From contig NC_092087.1 of NCBI RefSeq assembly GCF_045679555.1, positions 89,329,920 through 89,393,919 of the forward strand: a stretch of DNA of 64,000 bases. Reading direction: 5' to 3'. The position numbers and the translations under genes were made by a program. Within the stretch, counting starts at the first letter, position 1. Every line of letters begins with the position of its first letter. Shown here in pieces: positions 33,170 to 45,100 of this stretch. Source of the DNA: Salvelinus alpinus. Taxonomy: Eukaryota; Chordata; Actinopteri; Salmoniformes; Salmonidae. The notes under the pieces are model-generated. The model ran no database searches, was not told where the DNA came from, and saw nothing but the letters and a program-made list of their open reading frames with translations.

Positions 33170-36100
33170 ATGACGTCATCGGGTGTTCTGATGATGCTCC
33201 TGTTCTTTAAGCATGTTACTGCAGACAACTCAGGTAAAGGATTGATTGGCTTATTCCCGTTTAGGTAATGAGAGAATGTTGGTTGAGGACCTTCCACTTC
33301 TCTCCATTGTTACTGTTGGTTGAGGACCTTCCACCTCTATAGCCCCCAATGCAATACACTGTAATAGACTGTACATGGGATACATATTGACTTGTAGAGA
33401 GAGAACTTGTCTACCTGTCTCAGCTAAAGTGGTGTGGGAATTACTCAGTAGGGTGTCTACGTACTAAATATGGTAAGTTTTGAACAGGGACTGTGTCGCA
33501 CGATCTGATGCTTGGAGGGGGTATAGATAGGTATGGAGTGGGTAAAGAACAAAGTCCTGATGAATATGTACAACACAGTCCTCCTACAAAAGTGCATATA
33601 TTTGGTTAGTAGAGACCCTACTGAGTATTTCCCACCCCACTTTAGCTGAGACAGGTAGACAAGTTCTCTCTCTACAAGTCAATATGTATCCCATGTACAG
33701 TCTATTACAGTGTATTGCATTGGGGGCTATGGAGAGGGTGGAGAACAAAGTATTTCATATTCAGTCTACTGCAGTGAATGGAGTGGTTGGAGTAAGTATT
33801 CACCAGCACTCTATATTAAACCCATTGCCCAGCACAAGATACCAATTTTGTTTGGCAGACTCTATTGATTTATTCCAATAACCTAGATTTGTATTTCATT
33901 AAACGTGTATTTATTTAAATATAGCCTACTTTCAAAATACCAGTATTTGGGTAAACTTTCAAAATAAATGCTGGTGTAAATAATACAATATTACAAATAT
34001 AATACTTCATATTATCCACACCTTTTTTCAAAGGTGGTTGCAATGCTGTGAAAACCAGTTGTACTGAACAAAACAAAAATGCACCGACATTGGATGCCAA
34101 CCACCGAGAAACCCCACCAAAGAAGAAAGAGGTTGTTAGCTAGCTTGGGGACACCGGTACACAGTGTACTTCGCCCCCGCCTGCCGGGCACTGCTTTCCT
34201 GCAGTTCTGTTAACGTTACGACGAGGGAAATAGCTAGCTAGTGTAACCAACCAAACTCTTGAATGGGACTACTGGGTAGGGATTACCCCCCACTTTGACG
34301 TTAAAATAACTACAGGAAAGCAGTGCTAGGCAGGCGGGGGCAAAGGACACTGTGTGCCGATGTCCTAGCTAGCAACCTCAATAGCAGTGGGCGCGACATG
34401 TAGTAAGTGACAAGTGATGGGCGCGACATGTAGTGGGTGCCGCATGTAGTAAACATGGTCTGCAAATAGACCCTTCTCAGCAAGAGGGCACTGACTTTGC
34501 TGAGGCAATTGATCATCTTTGGCTGATGGAGAGACGTGGCGGAGGGACCTTTTAAGCGAGTTAATAAAGTTGCTGGTGGCAATCAGCTTTGAAATTAGCA
34601 TATTTTGCATTATGGTTTGGATATTACAAACAAAGTACTAGGGTAGTTAATTTATGTTAGCTTCAGCCAGGACCTGCCACCCTAAACAAGATAAATAAAT
34701 TGCTACCCTCCTATACACTGCAAAACTAGAATAGTCCCAGTAAGCAAAACAATGTTGAAAAGACGTCTAAGAACTTATTTTACAGATGTTGAAGTTAGGT
34801 TCATTTTAGATTCTGAATGAAAGGTGAAAATACGTATTTTCCGGATGTTTAAAATACTTATTTTCCAGAAGTTAAAAATTCATATTTTCCAGACATTGAA
34901 AACATCGTTTTTTCTGGACGTTGAAATCAGGTACATTTTCGGTTCTGAATGAAAGTAGAAAATATGTATTTTCTGGAGGTTGAAAATATGTATTTTCTGG
35001 ACGTTGAAGAAACGTATTTTCCGAACATTTAAATCTTGTTCATTTTCGGTTCTTAATTAAAGTTGAAAAGACATCATTTACAGACGTTTATGTTTGGACC
35101 AAGGCCGGTCCATACCAGACCAAATCTGAACAAAACAGACGGCCGGACCAAAAATCAATGTCCATGGATGTGGAACTCAAGGCTGGTCCAGACAGAACCA
35201 AATAAAGACGTCCAAAAGACGTCAGCATCGGTCTGTGATTACTGGACTGTAGCCTACAGTGTCAGCCAGAATGGAATTTTAGGAATGCCCATCCATATGG
35301 TAGGCCTACAGTTTGTAAAACAACCAGTTGCATTGAATTTATTAGTCCTGATTCCTGTGACTAATAAATGTGGTTATTTAATCTCTGAATATCAGCTGCC
35401 CAGTTATCCTGAGCCTACTTCCAATGAGAATTAATGTGTACACACCACCAAATGCAGAAGTATTTTATTTTTCGCTATGATCAGCTGGGTAAAAATGGAC
35501 AGATACAAACTTGAAATCTCTGATCATGACAATTTAGCCCACGGGGTGAAGCGCCTCTGATTTTGAAAAAAGTGACCACTACTTATCCCAAGACGGCATC
35601 AGTGCTCACTTAAAAATACTATATACAGTTGAAGTCGGAAGTTTACATACATTTATGTTGGAGTCATTAAAACAAATTTTTCAACCACCCCACAAATTTC
35701 TTGTTAACAAACTACAGTTTTGGCAAGACGGTTAGGACATCTACTTTGTGTATGACACAAGTCATTTTTCCAACAATTGTTTACAGACAGATTATTTCAC
35801 TTATAATTCACTGTATTACAATTCCAGTGGGTCAGAAGTTTACATCAAATCAAATCAAATCAAATCAAATTTTATTAGTCACATACACATGGTTAGCAGA
35901 TGTTAATGCGAGTGTAGCGAAATGCTTGTGCTTCTAGTTCCGACAATGCAGTAATAACCAACAAGTAATCTAACCTAACAATTCCACAACTACTACCTTA
36001 TACACACACACAAGTGTAAAGGGATAAAGAATATGTACATAAAGATATATGAATGAGTGGTGGTACAGAACGGCATGGCAAGATGCAGTAGATGGTATAG

Positions 36101-39100
36101 AGTACGCTATATACATATGAGATGAGTACTGTAGGGTATGTAAACATAAAGTGGCATAGTTTAAAGTGGCTAGTGGTACATGTATTACATAAGATGGCAA
36201 GATGCAGTAGATGATATAGAGTACAGTATATACATATGAGATGGGTAATGTAGGGTATGAAAACATTATTTTAAGTGGCATTGTTTAAAGTGGCTAGTGG
36301 TACATTTTTACATAATTTCCATCAATTCCCATTTTTAAAGTGGCTGGAGTTGAGTCAGTATGTTGGCAGCGGCCGCTAAATGTTAGTGGTGGCTGTTTAA
36401 CAGTCTGATGGCCTTGAGATAGAAGCTGTTTTTCAGTCTCTCGGTCCCTGCTTTGATGCACCTGTACTGACCTCGCCTTCTGGATGATAGCGGGGTGAAC
36501 AGGCAGTGGCTTGGGTGGTTGTTGTCCTTGATGATCTTTATGGCCTTCCTGTGACATCGGGTGGTGTAGGTGTCCTGTAGGGCAGGTAGTTTGCCCCCGG
36601 TGGTGCGTTCTGCAGACCTCACTACCCTCTGGAGAGCCTTACGGTTGTGGGCGGAGCAGTTGCCGTACCAGGCGGTGATACAGCCCGACAGGATGCTCTC
36701 GATTGTGCATCTGTAGAAGTTTGTGAGTGCTTTTGGTGACAAGCCGAATTTCTTCAGCCTCCTGAGGTTGAAGAGGCGCTGCTGCGCCTTCTTCACAACG
36801 CTGTCTGTGTGGGTGGACCAATTCAATTTGTCCGTGATGTGTACACCGAGGAACTTAAAACTTTCCACCTTCTCCACTACTGACCCGTCGATGTGGATAG
36901 GGGGGTGCTCCCTCTGCTGTTTCCTGAAGTCCACAATCATCTCCTTTGTTTTGTTGACGTTGAGTGTGAGGTTATTTTCCTGACACCACACTCCGAGGGC
37001 CCTCACCTCCTCCCTGTAGGCCGTCTCGTCGTTGTTGGTAATCAAGCCTACCACTGTAGTGTCATCCGCAAACTTGATGATTGAGTTGGAGGCGTGCATG
37101 GCCACGCAGTCGTGGGTGAACAGGGAGTACAGGAGAGGGCTCAGAACGCACCCTTGTGGGGCCCCAGTGTTGAGGATCAGCGGGGTGGAGATGTTGTTAC
37201 CTACCCTCACCACCTGGGGGCGGCCCGTCAGGAAGTCCAGGACCCAGTTGCACAGGGCGGGGTCGAGACCCAGGGTCTCGAGCTTGATGACGAGTTTGGA
37301 GGGTACTATGGGGTTAAATGCTGAGCTGTAATCGATGAACAGCATTCTCACATGGGTATTCCTCTTGTCCAGATGGGTTAGGGCAGTGTGCAGTGTGGTT
37401 GCGATTGCGTCGTCTGTGGACCTATTGGGTCGGTAAGCAAATTGGAGTGGGTCTAGGGTGTCCGGTAGGGTGGAGGTGATATGGTCCTTGACTAGTCTCT
37501 CAAAGCACTTCATGATGACGGAAGTGAGTGCTACGGGGCGGTAGTCGTTCAGCTCAGTTACCTTAGCTTTCTTGGGAACAGGAACAATGGTGGCCCTCTT
37601 GAAGCATGTGGGAACAGCAGACTGGGATAAGGATTGATTGAATATGTCCGTAAACACACCAGCCAGCTGGTCTGCGCATGCTCTGAGGACGCGGCTGGGA
37701 ATGCCGTCTGGGCCTGCAGCCTTGCGAGGGTTAACACGTTTAAATGTTTTACTCACCTCGGCTGCAGTGAAGGAGAGCCCGCAGGTTTTGGTAGGGGGCC
37801 GTGTCAGTGGCACTGTATTGTCCTCAAAGCGGGCAAAAAAGTTGTTTAGCCTGTCTGGGAGCAAGACATCCTGGTCCGCGACGGGGCTGGTTTTCTTTTT
37901 GTAATCCGTGATTGACTGTAGACCCTGCCACATACCTCTTGTGTCTGAGCTGTTGAATTGCGACTCGATTTTGTCTCTGTACTGGGACTTAGCCTGTTTG
38001 ATTGCCTTGCGGAGAGAATAGCTACACTGTTTGTATTCGGTCATGCTTCCGGTCACCTTGCCCTGGTTAAAAGCAGTGGTTCGTGCTTTCAGTTTCACGC
38101 GAATGCTGCCGTCAATCCACGGTTTCTGGTTTGGGAATGTTTTAATCGTTGCTGTGGGTACGACATCGTCAATGCACTTCCTAATGAACTCGCTCACCGA
38201 ATCAGCATATTCGTCAATATTGTTGTTGGACGCAATGCGGAACATATTCCAATCCGCGTGATCGAAGCAGTCTTGAAGCGTGGATTCAGATTGGTCGGAC
38301 CAGCGTTGAACAGACCTGAGCGCGGGAGCTTGTTGTTTTAGTTTCTGTTTGTAGGCTGGAATCAACAAAATGGAGTCGTGGTCAGCTTTTCCGAAAGGGG
38401 GGCGGGGGAGGGCCTTATATGCGTCGCGGAAATTAGTATAACAATGATGTAGGGTTTTCCCAGCCCTGGTAGCACAATCGATATGCTGATAGAATTTAGG
38501 GAGTTTTGTTTTTAGATTAGCCTTGTTAAAATCCCCAGCTACGATGAATGCAGCCTCAGGGTGTGTGGTTTCCAGTTTACAAAGAGTCAGATAAAGTTCG
38601 TTCAGGGCCATCGATGTGTCTGCTTGGGGGGGAATATATACGGCTGTGATTATGATTGAAGAGAATTCCCTTGGTAGATAATGCGGTCGACATTTGATTG
38701 TGAGGAGTTCTAGATCAGGTGAACAGAATGACTTGAGTTCCTGTGTGTTGTTATGATGATCACACCACGTCTCGTTAATCATAAGGCATACCCCCCCGCC
38801 CCTCTTCTTACCAGAAAGATGTTTGTTTCTGTCGGCGCGATGCATGAAGAAACCAGCTGGCTGCACCGACTCCGTTAACGTCTCTTGAGTTAGCCATGTT
38901 TCCGTGAAGCAGAGCACGTTGCAATCCCTGATGTCTCTCTGGAATGCTACCCGTGCTCGGATTTCATCAACCTTATTGTCAAGAGACTGGACATTGGCGA
39001 GTAGTATGCTAGGGAGTGGAGCGCGATGTGCCCGTCTCCGAAGCCTGACCACGAGACCGCCTCGTTTTCCCCTTTTACGGCGTCGCACAGGGTCGCCGGC

Positions 39101-42100
39101 TGGGATCAGATCCATTGTATTGGGTGGAAGGCAAAACACTGGATCCGTTTCGGGAAAGTCATATTCCTGGTAGGAACGATGATGAGTTGACGTTAATCGT
39201 ATATTCAGTAGTTCCTCCCGACTGTATGTAATGAAACCTAAGATTACCTGGGGTACCGATGTAAGAAATAACACATAAAAAAGCAAAATACTGCATATTT
39301 TCCAAGGAACGCGAAGCGAGGCGGCCATCTCTTTCCGGCGCCGGATGTTACATACACTAAATTGACTGTGCCTTTAAACAGCTTGGAAAATTCCAGGAAA
39401 TTATGTCATGGCTTTAGAAGCTTCTGAAAGGCTAATTGACATAATTTGAGTCAATTGGAGGTGTACCTGTGGATGTATTTCAAGGCCTACCTTCAAACTC
39501 AGTGCCTCTTTGCTTGACATCATGGGAAAATCTAAATAAATCAGCCATGACCTTAGAAAAAAAATTGTAGACCTCCACAATCTGGTTCATCATTGGGAGC
39601 AATTTCCAAACGACTGAAGGTACCACGTTCATCTGTACAAACAATAGTACGCAAGTATAAGCACCATGGGACCACGCAGCCGTCATACCGCTCAGGTAGG
39701 AGATGCGTTCTGTCTCCTAGAGATGAACGTACTTTGGTGAGAAAAGTGCAAATCATTCCCAGAACAACAGCAAAGGACCTTGTGACGATGCTGGAGGAAA
39801 CTGGTACAAAAGTATCTATATCCACAGTAAAACGAGTCCTATATCGACATAACCTGAAATACCGCTCAGCAAGGAAGAAGCCACTGCTCCAAAACAGCCA
39901 TAAAAAAGCCAGACTACGGTTTGCAACTGCACATGGAGACAAAGATCGTACTTTTTGGAGAAATGTCCTCTGGTCTGATGAAACAAAAATATAACTGTTT
40001 GGCCATAATGACCATCGTTATGTTTGCAGGATAAAGGGGGAGGCTTGCAAGCCGAAGAACATCATCCCAACTGTGACACACGGGTGTGGCAGCATCATGT
40101 TGTGAGGGTGCTTTGCTGCAGGAGGGATTGGTGCACTTCACAAAATAGATGGCATCATGAGGGAGGAAATTATGTGGATACATTGAAGCAACATCTCAAG
40201 ACATCAGTCAGGAAGTTAAAGCTTGGTCGCAAATGGGTCTTCCAAATAAACAATGACCCCAAGCATACTTCCAAAGTTGTGGCAAAATGGCTTCAGGACA
40301 ACAAAGTCAAGGTATTGGAGTGGCCATCACAAGCCCTGACCTCAATCCTATAGAAAATGTGTGGGCAGAACTGAAAAAGTGTGTGCGAGCAAGGAGGCCT
40401 ACAAACCTGACTCAGTTACACCAGCTCTGTCAGGAGGAATGGGCCAAAATTCACCCAACTTATTGTGGAAGGCTACCCAAAACGTTTGACCCAAGTTAAA
40501 CAATTTAAAGGCAATGCTACCAAATACTAATTGAGTGTATGTAAACTTCTGACCCACTGGGAATGTGATGAAAGAAATAAAAGCTGAAATAAATCATTCT
40601 CTCTACTATTATTCTGACATTTCTGTCATGCCCTGACCTTAGAGAGCCGTTTTATTTCTCTATTTGGTTAGGTCAGGGTGTGATGTGGGGTGGGCATTGT
40701 GTTTTCTGTTTCTATGTTTTGGCGGGGTATGGTTCTCAATCAGGGACAGCTGTCTATCGTTGTCTCTGATTGGGAATCATACTTAGGCAGCCTGTTTTTC
40801 CACCTTAGTTGTGGGTAGTTGTCTTTGTTAGTGGCCAGTATAGCCCTAGTAAGCTTCACGTTCGTTTTTGTTGATTCTTGTTTTGTTGGCGACATTTATA
40901 ATAAAGTAAAATGTACGCTCACCACGCTGCACCTTGGTCCGGTCATTTCCAAGACGACGTTCGTGACAATTTCACATTCTTAAAATAAAGTGGCGATCCT
41001 AACTGACCTAAGACAGGGAATTCTTTACTAAGTTTAAATGTCAGGAATTGTGAAAAACTGATTTTAAATGTATTTGGCTGAGGTGTATGTAAACTAATGA
41101 CTTCAACTGTACCACTGGATGAGATAAATTGTAATAGTTTTTTAGCAGAATTATGTGAGGTTTTATGTGTTGTTGTTCTTAGGCACGATGTGAAGGGGTG
41201 TGCCTGGATACAGCCCTTAGCAGTGACATATTGGCCATATACCACAAACCCCCGATGTGCATTATTGCTATTATAAACTGGTTACCAACGTAATTAGAAC
41301 AGTAAACAAGTAATTTTACATCATACTTGTGGTATATTTAAGGCACGAGGGGGTGTGGTATACGGCCAATATACCACGGCTAAGGGCTGTTCTTAGCCTG
41401 TGGTATATTGGCCATATAACACAAATCTTCAAGGTGCCTTATTGCTATTATAAACTGTTTACCAACGTATTTAGAGCAGTAATTATAAATGTTTTTTCAT
41501 ACCTGTGATATACGGTCTGATATACCACGGCTGTCAGCCAATCAGCATTCAGGGCTCTAACCAACCAGTTTATAATGTCTGATATTCCACAGCTTTCAAC
41601 CAATCAGCATCCAGGACCCAAACTACCCAGTTTATAACGGCCAATATATCACACCTCCTCGGGCGTTATTGATTAAATTGAATGTAGTGTCTTGTCATAA
41701 GCTTTATGGGGGAATTGTTTTCTCAGGTACGGTTGTTACCAGTTGTGAGGCGTGTCATGACCAAGCCACCTGCCTAGACTCACCTGTGGAACGTGAGAGG
41801 GGAGATGCTTTCCAAACCTGGTCCGTCACTTGCACCTGTCAAGATGGCTTCGTTGGCGACGGCATCACATGCTACGACCTTGAATTCTGCGCTAAAGGCT
41901 CCTGCTGTCGTCAAGGTTACGGCTGGTCCTCGGAGCTGGGCTGTGTGGACGTTGACGAGTGTTCCCTCCCAGACCAACCCTGCAGCCCTCCTCAGGTCTG
42001 TGAGAACACCCCCGGATCCTTCAACTGCCTGGTGCCTCCTGAAGACGACCTCCACTCCAGTCCTGGTTCTGACTCCCGTTCAGTGCAGTTTCAGTGCGGG

Positions 42101-45100
42101 GGGAGACGGTGTCCAGTGGGAGAGGACTGTATCAGTGTTGGTGGAACATCCCTCTGTGCAGACCCCTGCCTGCACTACTCTGTACTGAATGACGACTGGC
42201 GTTCCACCACCAACTACGGTCCAGCTAACGGCTACCACTGTGACTCGTCTGTCAACTGGCAGGGCTGGTATCGCCTGTTCCTGGGAAACACCAGTGTTCA
42301 GATGCCAGAGAGGTGTGTGGAAAAGTACATGTGTGGGACGGAGATCCCCTTGTGGCTTCCATTAGCGCATCCCCAGCTGTTAGACGGGGTGGTTCAGAGG
42401 AGCGTCTGTGGACACTATTACTATGACTGCTGCTACAGGAGGCAAAATCCCATCCATGTCAAAGCCTGCTATGGAAACTACTATGTCTACAAGTTGGTCC
42501 CTACAACAACATGCAACATGGCCTACTGTGCAGGTATATTGCTATCGTAAAGGGATTATCCCTGATTCTTAGAGACACAAAGAATGTTCAAGTAACTAGA
42601 CATAACAAAGCCATTTAACACTACCTCTGTCTCTTCCAGATGTCAACACCACGGTGTGTTCTACATGTGGAGTGTTTGATGCCTGCGTGAGCGACAATGA
42701 GACCAACTGGAGATGTGAGACGAAAGGTGAGTGTATAAACTGCATTGTCACATCTGTATTTTTTCAAACACTATGAAACGCAGAGATTTAGGGTTGAAAT
42801 TATGCATCTTTAAGATGCGTATCTTTTAACCAATAAGGGCAGAGGAGGCGTGGTATATTGGCCATATATCACAAACCCCCAAGGTGCCTTACTGCTATTA
42901 TAAACTGATTACCAACGGAATTAGAACAGTAAAAATACATGTTTTCTCATACCCGTGGTATATGGTCTCAGATACCACGGCTTTCAGCCAATCAACATTC
43001 AGGGTCCCAGCCCTGAATGATGATTGGTTGATAAGGCAGCTTGGGTGTTTGTGGTATATGGCCAATATACCACGGCTGAGGGATCTCAGGGATCTCAGTC
43101 TCACACATGTACCAGTTCACACCTTATTGCTTAAATAACCTTCTGAGTTGTTAACTTAGCTCCAGAGCTGGTGTGTGGGCGGAGCCTCCTGAAGGTGGGC
43201 CTTCCAAATGTTTACCTGGAGGCTGCTGGTCTGGATGCTTCCTCTGCTCACCTGGCCGACCACCGCTGCTCCGCCCACGAGGATCGTAACGGCACGGTGT
43301 GGTACCAGGTGGAGCGCAGGGAGGGACGCTGTGGGAACACTCTGGAGGTGAGAAATATTTTCACTTTATGTTCAAGAAGGTTCTATATTGCTGTCCCATC
43401 CCCAATATTTTCCCTGGAGAAGTTTTATGAATTATTACTAAACATACACTTTAGTTGGTTTGCATCTTACTTTTTAAATGTATTAAATGTTTTTATTTCA
43501 CCTTTATTTAACCAGGTAGGCTAGTTGAGAACAAGTTCTCATTTACAACTGAGCTACACGGGATGCAATGGTGCCTTTCGGACAGTTCAGATTGTTGGTG
43601 GAGGAACCTCTGCTTGTTTTTTCAATTGTGTTTTTGTATTTTTGTGTTTTCTATGCTCCTGCCTTGATTTAAGTATGTGTGTCTCTAACATTTAATGTGT
43701 AGTAGCTGCTGGTCTTGTCATGAGACCTTGGTCTCAATAGGACTCCCTGCTTTAAATCAAGGTTAAGTAAATAAACAGGGCTGAAGACGAATATGACATC
43801 AGTGTTAACGGTGGTTAATTGTCAAACACATCACTGTGATTTCACGGTAGTCTACCCATCACTGTGATTTCACGGTAGTCTACACATCACTGTGATTTCA
43901 CGGCAGTCTACACATCACTGTGATTTCACGGTCGTCTACACATCACTGTGATTTCACGGTAGTCTACACATCACTGTGATTTCACGGTAGTCTACACATC
44001 ACTGTGATTTCACGGCAGTCTACACATCACTGTGATTTCACGGTAGTCTACACATCACTGTGATTTCACGGTAGTCTACACATCACTGTGATTTCACGGT
44101 AGTCTACACATCACTGTGATTTCACGGCAGTCTACATATCACTGTGATTTCACGGTCGTCTACACATCACTAATGCAAGCAGGCCTAATAAATGCATGAA
44201 TATGGCATATTTCTTAACCCCCCTCCTTTTCCCAGACAAACGCCACCCATGCTGTCTACTCCAACAGCTTATTCGTTTATCCAGTAGATGGGAGGAACGA
44301 CTCCCAACCCTTCGGCTTTCCCTTCTCCTGTGTCTATCCTCTGGAGACAGAGAGCAGTCTGGATGTGGCCATCAGACCTCTCCCACTGTGAGAAAATATG
44401 CAGAAACTCCATTCTGTTTATTCTGTTGTCTTTGTGCAAACTACACTATTAGAAAAAATGTGCCATTTAGAACCTAAATGGATTCTTCGGCTGTCCCCAT
44501 AGGAGAACCCTTTGAAGAACACCTTTTGGTTCCAGGCAGAAAACTTTTGGATCCAGATATAATTATTTTGAGTTCCATGTAGAATGCTCTCCACAGAGGG
44601 TTCTACCTAGAACCAAAACAGGTTCAACCTGGAACCAAAAAGGGTTCTCCTATGGGGACAGCCAAAGAACCCTTTTGGAACTGTTTTTTCTAACAGTGTC
44701 ATCATTATGAACATTCAACTGTTATTTAAATGTTCATAAAGTTTGATTTGATTTGTAGCTTCACCTCTTTGTACCTTTGTACCTCTTCACAGAACGGATC
44801 ATAAAGTTGTCAGAGTCGGTGCCAAGGCCAAGGCCTCCATGTCTCTGTACCGCGACACCAACTACACACAGCCTTACCCAGCTGGTCAGCCAGTCACCCT
44901 GATTGCGGGTTCCTCCCTGTACGTGGGCGTGTCCGTAGAGGAGTCCGAGGCAGAACGTTTTGTCGTTGTTCTGGAAGACTGCTACACCACGGAATCACCC
45001 AGCCCTGATAATCCCCCACAGATCTACATGATTCAGGACAGGTCCATGACTCTATTCATCAGCTGTTTGCATGTCTATGTGTGTTTGTTTTGTGTGTGAA

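Larger units (their letters stand above)
35626..41109. mobile_element. Sleeping Beauty-type Tc1 element carrying a LINE and a solo LTR
   Basis: Ends CAGTTGAAGTCGGAAGTTTA at 35626 and its inverse at 41109, with TA on both sides. Without the inserts it is about 1.6 kb, the usual full length. A LINE (35846-39347) sits in the left end with a TTACAT duplication, and a solo LTR (40624-40968) in the right end. Confidence 0.92.
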
